DNA of 64,000 nt from UBA1926 sp036732005. Its GTDB lineage: Bacteria; Planctomycetota; Phycisphaerae; Phycisphaerales; UBA1924. Every line of letters begins with the position of its first letter. Position 1 is the stretch's first letter. This document shows positions 17,030-25,023 of this stretch, piece by piece. The stretch is from contig DAINDF010000010.1 in the NCBI GenBank assembly GCA_036732005.1, positions 82,706 to 146,705 on the forward strand, given 5' to 3'. A program made the position numbers and the translations under genes. The notes beneath the pieces are model-generated. The model did not search any database. It saw nothing but the letters and a program-made list of their open reading frames with translations, and was not told where the DNA came from.

Positions 17030-18619
17030 ATGCCCGACCAGTTCGTCCATCTCCCCGCCGCCTCCAACCAGGCCCTCGGCATCGCCCAGTACGCGATCGA
17101 CTTCCTCTCCGCCGACGCCGCACGCGCCGGAAAGCCCGACCAAGCCGTCCTCCGCCAGACCAACCGCTTCATGACCGACGCCGCCATCTGCGGAATCTCC
17201 GCCCTCGCCCTGGGCACCAACGCCCCCACCATCCTCCGCCAGGAGGCCCTCGACTACCCCGCCGCCGGCAAGGGCGCCACCGTCTTCGGCTCCACCGCCC
17301 CAGTCCGCCCCGAGAAGGCCATCGTCGCCAACTGCGCCGCCGTACGCGAGTGGGACAGCAACGGCACCAACTTCGGCTACAACCCCCATCGCGGCCACAC
17401 CGCCGGCGAGTTCGGCCACAACGACTTCTACCCCATCGCCATCGCCGCCGCCCAGATGACCGGCGCCAGCGGCGCCAAGGCGCTCCTCGCGATGGTCTGC
17501 CACGACGAGATCCGCGGACGCCTCGCCGAGGTCTTCAGCCTCAAGACCTACAAAATCGACCATGTCCTCCACGGCGCCATCGCCTCCGCCGCCGTCTACG
17601 GCGCCATGATGGGCGCCACCCCCGAGCAAATCGAGAGCGCCATCGGCATGACCGTCGCCCACTATGTCCCCTTCCGCGCCATCCGCGCCGGCAAGCAGCT
17701 CAGCGACTCCAAGGGATCCTCCGCCGCGATCAGCACAGAGGCCGCCATCCTCAGCGTGCAGCGCTCCATGCGCGGCTTCCTCGGCCCGCGCGACATCTTC
17801 CGCAACCCCGAGGCCGTCTTCCGCATCTTCGAGGGCCCGGGCCAGATGTTCAAGCCCGTCAACGCGACCAGCGCCAACACCGAAAAGAAGGACGCCAGCC
17901 CCTTCGATCTCTATCTCGCCCGCACGGGCGCCGACTTCGCCGTCATGGGCATGCATTTCAAACTGGGCCTCTACGAGCACCAGTCCGCGGGCGCCATCCA
18001 GGCCATGATCGATCTCTGCGCCGCCAGCCCCGCCCTCCTCGAGAGCAACGGGGCAGCGATCAAGACCATCACCATCACCGCCTACGAGCCCGCCTTCGGC
18101 ATCATCGGCGACCCCGCCAAGCGCAACCCCACCACGCGTCAGTCCGCCGACCACTCCATGGTCTACATCATCGCAACCCTGCTGCGCAAGGCGATCGAGG
18201 GCAAGGCCGCCGGCCGGGCCACGCGGTGGGAGGACCTCATCCTCCTGCCCGAGGACTACTCCGCCGACGCGATCAAGAACCCGCTGACCCGGGCCCTCAT
18301 GGACAAGATCCAGTTCGCCCACGGCGGGCCCGAATACGACCGCAGGTACCCCGACGGCATCCCGACCAGCGTCGTCATCGAGACCAGCGACGGCGCCAAG
18401 TCCGACTCCGGCCTCGTCATGTACCCCGCCGGCCACGCCCGCAACACCGCCGCCGACCTCGACGCCCTCCTCGCCAACAAGTGGAAACGCCTCGGCGCCC
18501 TCGCTTCCGACGACCCCGAACCCATCATCGCCCGCTTCGAGAACTACGGCGCCAAGACCAAGGACGAGGTCATGTCCACCCACGCCTTCGAGATCGACGT
18601 CAAGGGCGACTTCGAGTGA
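17030..18619 (+). CDS. MmgE/PrpD-family dehydratase
   Basis: The 529-residue protein has the MmgE/PrpD pattern: VREWDSNGTNFGYNPHRGHT, GHNDFYPIAIAAAQMTGASG, SDSKGSSAAISTEAA, YEHQSAGAIQAMIDL and RNPTTRQSADHSMVYIIA. PrpD dehydrates 2-methylcitrate in the methylcitrate cycle; related proteins act on other hydroxy-acids such as cis-aconitate precursors. No prpB or prpC gene is nearby, so the specific substrate is not settled. It follows tryptophanase by 72 bases with its own TATTGT (16995-17000) and GGAG, so it may be a separate unit. Confidence 0.85.
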   Translation: MPDQFVHLPAASNQALGIAQYAIDFLSADAARAGKPDQAVLRQTNRFMTDAAICGISALALGTNAPTILRQEALDYPAAGKGATVFGSTAPVRPEKAIVANCAAVREWDSNGTNFGYNPHRGHTAGEFGHNDFYPIAIAAAQMTGASGAKALLAMVCHDEIRGRLAEVFSLKTYKIDHVLHGAIASAAVYGAMMGATPEQIESAIGMTVAHYVPFRAIRAGKQLSDSKGSSAAISTEAAILSVQRSMRGFLGPRDIFRNPEAVFRIFEGPGQMFKPVNATSANTEKKDASPFDLYLARTGADFAVMGMHFKLGLYEHQSAGAIQAMIDLCAASPALLESNGAAIKTITITAYEPAFGIIGDPAKRNPTTRQSADHSMVYIIATLLRKAIEGKAAGRATRWEDLILLPEDYSADAIKNPLTRALMDKIQFAHGGPEYDRRYPDGIPTSVVIETSDGAKSDSGLVMYPAGHARNTAADLDALLANKWKRLGALASDDPEPIIARFENYGAKTKDEVMSTHAFEIDVKGDFE

Positions 18620-18711
18620 CATGCAGTTCCTGAGGAACATCAGCGGGTCCAACGCGGAGGTCGCCGAGCAGTGCTGTCAGAGCGTGGAGCGTCAGCGACA
18701 TGTTTTTCCCC

Positions 18712-18767
18712 TCCCTCCCCCGCGCCTGTGGGGGAGGTGGCCGGAGCAAAGCGAAGGCCGGAGGTGG
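18712..18767. repeat. Repeat family C, copy 1
   Basis: A palindromic CTCCCCCG...GGGGGAGGTGG core followed by CCGGAGCAAAGCGAAGGCCG. A second copy lies at 18808-18862 and a third at 53631-53687, each with a different inner loop. Confidence 0.65.
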
Positions 18768-18807
18768 CGTGCAACCAAACGTGGAACCCAAGCGACATGA
18801 GTCCGCT

Positions 18808-18862
18808 CTCCTCCCCCGTCACCGACGGGGGAGGTGGCCCGCGCAGCGGGTCGGAGGGGGTG
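18808..18862. repeat. Repeat family C, copy 2
   Basis: CTCCTCCCCCGTCACCGACG followed by GGGGAGGTGGCCCGCGCAGC; the outer stem is a 9-bp palindrome. It lies between the PrpD gene and the convergent small membrane gene. Confidence 0.65.
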
Positions 18863-18872
18863 CCTCTGAGTT

Positions 18873-19178
18873 TCAACGAAACTGCCAGAGAATCGGCTCA
18901 AGCACAAATATCCAGATCGGCGCAAAGAACAGTGTCACCAGGAACCAAAACGCCCAGCCGATCGATTTTTCGTGAAGAATCCCGGCGACGATAATGCGAA
19001 TCAGAATCACGCCGAAGACAATCACATGCGCCAATCCCCTCGCGTGATTCGCCGCGGGGCCGTCAAGCGCCGGCGTCAGGATGCTCGAAATGAGCAGCCC
19101 AACCACCCAAGCCACAAGCAGATGCTTTACCGGCCATTCTCGCCGATACGGCGGCTTGAACAAACTCGCCTCTGGCAT
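18873..19178 (-). CDS. Small hypothetical membrane protein
   Basis: A 101-residue product with three hydrophobic segments (about 18-40, 48-70 and 76-98) beginning with a 17-residue basic cytoplasmic tail; the last segment is IGWAFWFLVTLFFAPIWIFV. No family is recognised. The gene uses mixed third positions (more A/T than its neighbours). TATACT on the minus strand (19190-19185) sits exactly 6 bases before the ATG, which supports both the start and a leaderless transcript. It is divergent from the LOG gene with only 20 bases between the two start codons. Confidence 0.65.
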   Translation of the reverse strand: MPEASLFKPPYRREWPVKHLLVAWVVGLLISSILTPALDGPAANHARGLAHVIVFGVILIRIIVAGILHEKSIGWAFWFLVTLFFAPIWIFVLEPILWQFR

Positions 19179-19184
19179 CGCACG

Positions 19185-19192
19185 AGTATAAC
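19185..19192. promoter_or_regulatory. Overlapping divergent -10 boxes, leaderless on both sides
   Basis: The plus strand reads TATAAC (19187-19192), 6 bases before ATG 19199; the minus strand reads TATACT (19190-19185), 6 bases before ATG 19178. The 20-base gap leaves no room for leaders. Confidence 0.55.
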
Positions 19193-19198
19193 TGGCCT

Positions 19199-19750
19199 AT
19201 GCCAACCACATCCCTCGCCGTCTTCTGCTCCGCACGCGACAACCTCGCCCCCGCATTCGTCCACGCCGCACGCGACATCGGCACGCGGCTCGCCAACCGA
19301 CGCATCGGCATCGTCTACGGCGGCGGAGGCGGCGGCCTCATGGGTGAACTCGCCACCGCCGCCCTGCACGCCGGCGGCCGCGTCACCGGCGTCATCCCAC
19401 GCTCCATGGTCGAGGCCGAGAAAGCCCACCGAGGCGTCTCCGAACTCATCGTCATCGACACCATGCACGAGCGCAAGCAGATCATGGCCGACCGCGCCGA
19501 CGCCTTCCTCGCCCTCCCGGGCGGCGTCGGCACCCTCGACGAGATCTTCGAGGCCATCACCTGGAACCAGCTCGCCATCCACGACAAGCCCGTCGGCTTC
19601 CTCGATGTCGAAGGCTTCTACACCCCACTCCGCGCCTTCCTCAACCACGCCCACGCCCAGGGCTTCATCCCCGAGGCGACAATGAAACGCCTCAAGTTCG
19701 AGAGCCGGCCAGAAGACCTTCTCAGGTCGGTCGGCCTTCCCGTGAACTGA
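19199..19750 (+). CDS. LOG-family protein (TIGR00730 type), putative nucleoside 5'-monophosphate phosphoribohydrolase
   Basis: The 183-residue protein has the lysine-decarboxylase-like LOG fold motifs: LAVFCSARD, YGGGGGGLMGELA and the catalytic PGGVGTLDEIFE. Characterised members hydrolyse cytokinin riboside or other nucleoside monophosphates to free base and ribose 5-phosphate; in bacteria they are often nucleotide housekeeping enzymes. The ATG at 19199 is supported by TATAAC six bases upstream (leaderless). The 3' end overlaps the convergent Dus gene by 29 bases. Confidence 0.88.
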   Translation: MPTTSLAVFCSARDNLAPAFVHAARDIGTRLANRRIGIVYGGGGGGLMGELATAALHAGGRVTGVIPRSMVEAEKAHRGVSELIVIDTMHERKQIMADRADAFLALPGGVGTLDEIFEAITWNQLAIHDKPVGFLDVEGFYTPLRAFLNHAHAQGFIPEATMKRLKFESRPEDLLRSVGLPVN

Positions 19751-20798
19751 CCGGCTCGGCCAATTCCCCCCGCCGCCACGCCTCGACCGCCCGGTGGACC
19801 TCCCCGGCCGAACCCGCGTTCCGGATCGCCTCCTTCAAAGGGCGCGAGTGCGACCCGTTGATGTGCTTGCCGATCCGGCTGATCTTGTGCCCGATCCGGT
19901 GCAGCGCGTACCGCTCATCCCGGTACGCACACATCCGATCGAAGTACGCGAGCACGATGTCGAGCTTCTCGTCCTCCGTCGGCTCAATCGCCCCAGTCCC
20001 CGTCTGAGCCGCCCACGCCATCCGGAAGATCCACGGCATCGCAAAAGCGCCCCGTCCGATCATCACCCCCGCGCACCCCGTCTCGTCGATCATCGACACC
20101 GCGTCCCCAGGCGCCACCACATCGCCGTTCCCGATCACCGGCACCCCCCCGCCCACGGCGCCCGTGTACCGCCCCGTCGCCTCCCCCACCGCCTCCACCA
20201 CGCGCCGGATCCCCTCGTGCCGGCACGAGCCCTTGAACAGCATCTCCGTCGTCCGGCCGTGCACCGTCACCCCCGCGACGCCCACGCCCGCCAGCCGAAC
20301 CGCAAGGTCGCACGCACACCCCGCGTCGTACGCCGCCTCGTCCCACCCCAGCCGCATCTTGCAGGTCAGCGGCACGCCCCCCGGCAGCGCCGCCCGCACC
20401 GCCTCGGCGATCCGCACCGCCCCGGGAACATCGCACATCAGCTTCGACCCGCCGTCCCGCTTCGTCACCTTGTCGACCGGGCACCCCATGTTGATGTCGA
20501 CCACCGTCGCCCCGTGATCGACGCACCACCGCGCCGCGTCCGCCAGCAGGCGAGCGTCCGACCCGTACAACTGCATCCCCACCGGCCGGTCCAGGTCGTT
20601 CGTCCGCGCCAGATCGACCGACTTCTCCCCACCCGCGAGCAGCCCGTGCGGGCTCAGCAGATCCGTGCACGCAAGCCCCACGCCCCCGAGTTCACGGCAG
20701 GTCACACGCCAAGCAAGGTCAGACCACCCCGCGATCGGCGCGAGCATCAGGTTCGTCGCCAGCCGAACCGGGCCAATCTGGAGCGGCACCCCGAGCAC
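19722..20798 (-). CDS. tRNA-dihydrouridine synthase
   Basis: The 358-residue flavoprotein has Dus motifs: LMLAPIAGWSD, DINMGCPVDKVTKRDGGS (catalytic Cys in NMGCP), TCKMRLGWD, TVHGRTTEMLFKGS, VIGNGDVV and MIGRGAF. It reduces uridine to dihydrouridine in tRNA D-loops using NADPH. An in-frame TTG at 20837 would overlap the upstream stop, but the GTG at 20798 fits better because TACCAT lies exactly 6 bases before it, the leaderless arrangement seen at other genes here. The subtype (DusA/B/C) cannot be assigned from the motifs alone. Confidence 0.88.
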   Translation of the reverse strand: MLGVPLQIGPVRLATNLMLAPIAGWSDLAWRVTCRELGGVGLACTDLLSPHGLLAGGEKSVDLARTNDLDRPVGMQLYGSDARLLADAARWCVDHGATVVDINMGCPVDKVTKRDGGSKLMCDVPGAVRIAEAVRAALPGGVPLTCKMRLGWDEAAYDAGCACDLAVRLAGVGVAGVTVHGRTTEMLFKGSCRHEGIRRVVEAVGEATGRYTGAVGGGVPVIGNGDVVAPGDAVSMIDETGCAGVMIGRGAFAMPWIFRMAWAAQTGTGAIEPTEDEKLDIVLAYFDRMCAYRDERYALHRIGHKISRIGKHINGSHSRPLKEAIRNAGSAGEVHRAVEAWRRGELAEPVSSREGRPT

Positions 20799-20804
20799 GG
20801 GCCA

Positions 20805-20810
20805 ATGGTA
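20805..20810 (-). promoter_or_regulatory. Candidate -10 box of the Dus gene (leaderless)
   Basis: Minus-strand TACCAT, 6 bases before GTG 20798. This hexamer decides between the GTG and the earlier TTG start. Confidence 0.4.
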
Positions 20811-20833
20811 CGAGCCCAGCCCCTCCCGCCGAC

Positions 20834-21421
20834 TCAACCCGCCGGACGCGTCCGGACCTCAGGCCGCATCGGCTTGCCCTCGATCAACACGCTCACCGGC
20901 GAGAAACGAGCCTCCGCCGCCCGGCGGATGACGATACGCCCCGGCTTGCGGGACTCGAACACACGCAGCTGCCGACGCACCCGCGGAGTGTCCAGCGCCC
21001 CAGCGCGGAACTCCACCACCCCGAGCCCCGGTTCCCCGTCCGCCATTGTCACCGTCTGCCACATCACCCCGAGAATGTCCGGCCGGTCCAGGTCATCCCC
21101 AAGCCCCTGCTTCCACGCACAGTCAAAGTCACGGCAAACCTGCGGGCGATCCGCGTAGATCCGGCATGGCGCCGACGCCGACTCGGTGTCGCAATGCCGG
21201 CACCAGGTGTCGATCGGCTTGCCCAACTCGGGGATGTCAGGCAGCCGGCAGCACGCCCGGCACTGCCCGCACTCCCGAGCCGCACTGAGCTCCGGGGCAT
21301 CAGGCCGCCGAACAGGCCGAGTCGGCGGAAGCGGCCGACCGACAACGGTCACCAGAGGCACCGGCTCCTCCCGCCGTCCCGGCGGCCTCATACGGCCATG
21401 CTGCCCATCCTGCGTGGACAT
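20834..21421 (-). CDS. YkgJ-type cysteine-cluster protein
   Basis: The 195-residue protein has the CxxCxxCC cluster of the YkgJ/UPF0153 family: ECGQCRACCRLP, then TWCRHCDTES, APCRIYADRPQVCRDFDCAW. Such proteins are predicted to bind zinc or an iron-sulphur cluster; the biochemical role is unsettled. The N-terminal 45 residues are proline- and arginine-rich and possibly unstructured. The ATG at 21421 (MSTQDGQHGRMRP) was taken as the start; M11 is an alternative. It ends 36 bases before the Dus start on the same strand. Confidence 0.8.
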   Translation of the reverse strand: MSTQDGQHGRMRPPGRREEPVPLVTVVGRPLPPTRPVRRPDAPELSAARECGQCRACCRLPDIPELGKPIDTWCRHCDTESASAPCRIYADRPQVCRDFDCAWKQGLGDDLDRPDILGVMWQTVTMADGEPGLGVVEFRAGALDTPRVRRQLRVFESRKPGRIVIRRAAEARFSPVSVLIEGKPMRPEVRTRPAG

Positions 21422-21562
21422 GCACCTAGTTATCGTGCATCCGCCCCGCCGGCTGCAGCGGCGAAGCCAAAATTGCCGCCACCCCCCCGGAACCGCGGAC
21501 AACGCGGTACCATGGGCGTCCCCCCCGGGCCCCACTCTCTTCCCCAAGGACGGCGAACGCGC

Positions 21563-23122
21563 GTGTACCAGGCCCTGCTCACCCGCAAGTACCTGACCAG
21601 CAAGATCATGCCCCTCCTCGCGATGGCGGCGGTCATGCTCAGCGTCGCCACCGTCCTCGTCACATGGTCCGTCATGGGGGGGTTCCTCAACACCCTCCTC
21701 CGCTCCGGCAGGACCCTCATCGGCGATGTCTCCATCCACTGGCCCAATGTCGGATTCCCCTACTACGACGACCTCTGCCAACGCCTCGAAGCCGACCCGC
21801 GGGTCGCCGCCGCGGCGCCCGTCATCGAGAGCTTCGGCGTCGTCGCCCTCCCCGACGACCAGGTCCACGGCGTCCTCGTCAAAGGGGTCGAAGGCGAGCG
21901 ATACGCCCGCGTCACCGGCTACGCCGACACCGTATGGTGGAAACCCCTTGCCACCCCCATGCGCAAGGACGCCGAACGACTCGACCCACGCCTCGGCCAG
22001 AGCGGCTACTTCGCAGGCGAAGACTGGGCCGCACGCCACGACGCCGGCCTGACCCTCACCAAGCCCGACGGCAGCGCCGCCGCCGTCCTCGGCATCGAAC
22101 TCAGCGGGTGGAACTTCCGCCTCCCCTCCGGGGTCTATGTCCCCGGCGCCCCGGCCCGCGCCACACGCGAAGGCGAAACCGCCAACATCAACCTGTTCCT
22201 CCCCGACACCGAGGTCACCCTCCACCTCATGCCCCTCGACAGCCGGGGCAGAGGCGTCGAGATGGCCACCCGCACCATCCCCGTCGCCAACGAGTTCCAT
22301 TCCGGCATCTACGAGGCCGACTCCCAGACACTCTTCGCCCGGCTCGACCTCGTCCAGCGCATGCTCAAGATGGACCGCGCCGAACGCATCGAGCAGCCCG
22401 AGTCTCCGTTCGCCTTCGACCCCGCAACAGGCCGCCTTGTCGAGCAGTCCGCCCGGGTCGTCGGCATCGACCCCGCCCGGGTCACCACCGTCCTCGTCCG
22501 CGCCGCCCAGGGCGTCCCCGTCGAGACCGAGTCCGAGATCCTCCGCTTCCGGGAGGCCTGCGAGCAGATCTATGCAGAGTTCGCCAAGGCCCACCCAGGC
22601 GAGGTGCCCGCGCAGGGGTCCATCGTCATCCGCTCCTGGCGTGACCTTAACCGCTCCATGATCGCCGCCGTCGAGAAGGAGACCGGCCTCGTCCTCTTCG
22701 TCTTCGGCCTCGTCTGCTTCACCACCGTCTTCCTCGTCCTCGCCATCTTCTGGAGCATGGTCAGCGAGAAGACCAAGGACATCGGCATCCTCCGATCACT
22801 CGGAGCAAGCACCCCCGGCATCACCTGGCTCTGGCTGCGATACGGCGCCGCCGTCGGCATCGTCGGCTCAGGCGCCGGATTCCTCGCCGCCTGGGCCATC
22901 GTCCGGAACATCAACGAGATCCACGAGTGGCTCGGCCAGAACCTTGGCCTCGTCATCTGGGACCCCTCCGTCTACTACTTCTTCGAGATCCCCTCCGACA
23001 TGGACTGGCAGAAAGCCGCAACGGTCGTCTCCGCCGGCATCCTCACCTGCCTCGTCGGCGCCGCAATCCCCGCCACCCGCGCCGGCCTAATGGACCCCGT
23101 CCGCGCCCTCCGTTTCGAGTAG
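21563..23122 (+). CDS. ABC transporter permease, LolC/LolE-like
   Basis: The 519-residue protein begins VYQALLTRKYLTSKIMPLLA with a first membrane helix to about residue 38, a large periplasmic domain (about 45-365), and three C-terminal helices at about 375-405, 425-450 and 485-510 ending TRAGLMDPVRALRFE. This is the FtsX/MacB-type topology of LolC/E. GTG 21563 is chosen because TACCAT at 21508-21513 overlaps the earlier ATG 21512, which therefore cannot be transcribed, and AAGGACGG precedes the GTG. With the ATPase gene 3 bases downstream it probably extracts lipoproteins or another substrate from the inner membrane. Confidence 0.85.
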   Translation: MYQALLTRKYLTSKIMPLLAMAAVMLSVATVLVTWSVMGGFLNTLLRSGRTLIGDVSIHWPNVGFPYYDDLCQRLEADPRVAAAAPVIESFGVVALPDDQVHGVLVKGVEGERYARVTGYADTVWWKPLATPMRKDAERLDPRLGQSGYFAGEDWAARHDAGLTLTKPDGSAAAVLGIELSGWNFRLPSGVYVPGAPARATREGETANINLFLPDTEVTLHLMPLDSRGRGVEMATRTIPVANEFHSGIYEADSQTLFARLDLVQRMLKMDRAERIEQPESPFAFDPATGRLVEQSARVVGIDPARVTTVLVRAAQGVPVETESEILRFREACEQIYAEFAKAHPGEVPAQGSIVIRSWRDLNRSMIAAVEKETGLVLFVFGLVCFTTVFLVLAIFWSMVSEKTKDIGILRSLGASTPGITWLWLRYGAAVGIVGSGAGFLAAWAIVRNINEIHEWLGQNLGLVIWDPSVYYFFEIPSDMDWQKAATVVSAGILTCLVGAAIPATRAGLMDPVRALRFE

Positions 23123-23125
23123 ACG

Positions 23126-23863
23126 ATGACCACCACACCAATCATCGCCGCGGAGAACCTCCACAAGACCTACCGCATGGGCCGCGTCCGCGTCCCCGTC
23201 CTTCGGGGCCTTTCCATCTCCGTCGAACAGGGTGAATGCGTCGCCGTCCTCGGCGCCTCCGGCTCCGGCAAGAGCACCCTCCTTCACCTCCTCGGAGGCC
23301 TCGACCGCCCCGACCGAAAGCCCCCCGCCCGCATCGCCTACGACAACCGCATTCTCGGCGACATGCCCTCTGCCGAACTCGATCGATACCGGGCGAGCCA
23401 GGTCGGCTTCGTCTTCCAGTTCTATCACCTCCTCCCGGAACTCCGCGTCCTGGAGAATGTCACCGTCGGCGCCATGGTCCGCCACGGCCGCTTTGGGTAT
23501 CTCGCAAAACGCGGCGCGATCGCCCGCCGCGCCGCCGACCTCCTCGATGCCTTCGGGCTCGCCCACCGCCTCCGACACCGACCGGGCGAACTCTCGGGTG
23601 GAGAGCGCCAGCGCGTCGCCATCGCCCGCGCCCTCATCAACGAACCACGCATCCTCCTCGCCGACGAGCCCACCGGGAACCTCGACCGAGCCACCGGCGA
23701 GTCAATCCTCGACGCCATCGCCACCCTGAGGGCCCGTCTCGGCCTCACCATCGTCATGGTCACCCACGACCAGCATGTTGCCGACCGGGCCGACAGGGTC
23801 GTCCGGCTTGTGGACGGGGTGGTCGCCCAAGATCCCAAGGATGCCCCCGCCCCCGTGTCCTGA
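23126..23863 (+). CDS. ABC transporter ATP-binding protein, LolD-like
   Basis: The 245-residue ATPase has Walker A GASGSGKST, Q-loop VFQFYHLLPELRVLENV, signature LSGGERQRVAIARAL, Walker B ILLADEPTGNLD and the H-loop VTHDQ. The YHLLPE segment and overall length match the LolD/MacB subfamily. It sits 3 bases after the permease stop, so the two form one transporter. Many LolD systems need two permeases (LolC and LolE); only one is present here, implying a homodimeric permease. Confidence 0.92.
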   Translation: MTTTPIIAAENLHKTYRMGRVRVPVLRGLSISVEQGECVAVLGASGSGKSTLLHLLGGLDRPDRKPPARIAYDNRILGDMPSAELDRYRASQVGFVFQFYHLLPELRVLENVTVGAMVRHGRFGYLAKRGAIARRAADLLDAFGLAHRLRHRPGELSGGERQRVAIARALINEPRILLADEPTGNLDRATGESILDAIATLRARLGLTIVMVTHDQHVADRADRVVRLVDGVVAQDPKDAPAPVS

Positions 23864-24510
23864 CCGGTCGGGAGCCGTAAAGTCTCACTCCACACGAAAC
23901 GCCACGGCACCGAACCCGCAAACATCACCAAGAGCACGAGTGACCCGAGCCGCCGAGACATCCCCCCAAGCCCCGGGCCTGCCCCAGAAAGCCCGGGTCC
24001 TCCCCTGGGAAGACTCCTCCGCCAGGAACATCGTCCTCCAGGGCGAGGCAGGACCCGTCCCCGGCAAAGTCGTCCAGGTCGGATCGGGCCCCGATGTCGT
24101 CTTCCTCCACGGCCTCGTCGGCCTCAACGACCACTGGGGCGGCGTGATCACCCGCTGCATGGGTGAGGTCCGCGGCACCCTCCTCGAACTCCCCCTCCTC
24201 GACCTCAAGGGCTCCGACTGCACCATCCAGGGCGTCACCGCGCTCACAATCTCCTTCCTTGAAGACCACCTCGCCCGCCCCACCGTGCTCGCCGGCAACT
24301 CCTTCGGCGGACATGTCGCCCTCCGCGTCGCCATCAAACGCCCCGACCTCGTCCGCGGCCTCGTCCTCGCCGGCTCCAGCGGCCTCTTCGAACGAACCCT
24401 CGTCCTGGGCGCCCCCATCCGCCCCCCCAGAGAATGTGTCGCCGAGATGATCAGCTAACTCTTTTACGACCCAAGGGCCATGCACGAGGACGACATCGAC
24501 CGCGCCCACG

Positions 24511-24520
24511 NNNNNNNNNN
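24511..24520. other. Assembly gap (10 N)
   Basis: Ten undetermined bases inside the hydrolase gene. The round number suggests a scaffolding placeholder of unknown true length. Confidence 0.95.
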
Positions 24521-24747
24521 CACGATCACGCCCGAGGCAAAGGAGCATATCTGGACCGCGCTGACCTCGCTCGCCTCGGCGCCGGTCGAGGAGCGGACTA
24601 TCACCGGCCTGAACGTTCTGCTCCAGTCGAACGATCTGAAGCAGGCGCTTCGTCCCTATTGCGTCGGCGGCCCGTATGGGCGGCTGCTCGACGCGGAGAC
24701 CGAACACCTCGGCTCGGCCGACGTGCAGGCGTTCGAAATCGAGGGCC
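24521..24747 (+). other. TrbE/VirB4-like conjugation-gene fragment spliced into the hydrolase
   Basis: Directly after the gap, one frame reads KEHIWTALTSLASAPVEERT, GLNVLLQSNDLKQALRPYC and GGPYGRLLDAETEHLGSADV. This is the middle of TrbE, the VirB4-like ATPase of conjugative transfer systems of Proteobacteria. About 75 codons are present with neither start nor stop, and hydrolase sequence resumes at about 24748. Codon use (GCG, CTG, CGA) differs from the flanks. A misjoined contig end is the simplest explanation; no other transfer gene is in the window. Confidence 0.75.
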
Positions 24748-25023
24748 ATGGTCCGCCTCAGCCGCACCGCCCGCCGCAACCACCTCGGCGACCAGATCGG
24801 CGAGATCACCGCCCCCACCCTGCTCATCTGGGGCCGCGAGGATGTCGTCACCCCACCCTCCGCCGCCCAGGGCTTCCTCGATCTCATGCCCAACGCCCGC
24901 ATCGTCTGGGTCGATCGCTGCGGACACACCCCAATGCTCGAAGCCCCAGGCATCTTCGCCGAGTCCCTCACCGCCTTTGTCCGCGAACTCGAAGGCGAGC
25001 CGGAAAACCACGGAGACTGAACA

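Larger units (their letters stand above)
23940..25020 (+). pseudogene. Alpha/beta hydrolase, interrupted
   Basis: Two parts of one hydrolase are visible. Before the gap: VVFLHGLVGLNDHW (oxyanion HG), nucleophile S121 in LAGNSFGGH, then AEMIS followed by an in-frame TAA (24456-24458) and, still in frame, LFYDPRAMHEDDIDRAH. GAA to TAA is one base change. After the gap, from ATG 24748: RLSRTARRNHLGDQIGEIT, LLIWGREDVVTP (acid Asp) and CGHTPML (catalytic His). Between them lie 10 N and a foreign fragment. The natural gene is probably intact and the break is likely an assembly or sequencing fault; a real nonsense mutation is the alternative. GTG 23940 is the likely start. Confidence 0.75.

Noticed and set aside
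20835..20837. TTG start for Dus
   Set aside because: The GTG at 20798 has the TACCAT hexamer 6 bases upstream, and the extension has no conserved residues.
24521..24747. Conjugative element
   Set aside because: Only a fragment of one TrbE gene next to an assembly gap; no other transfer gene, relaxase or integrase.
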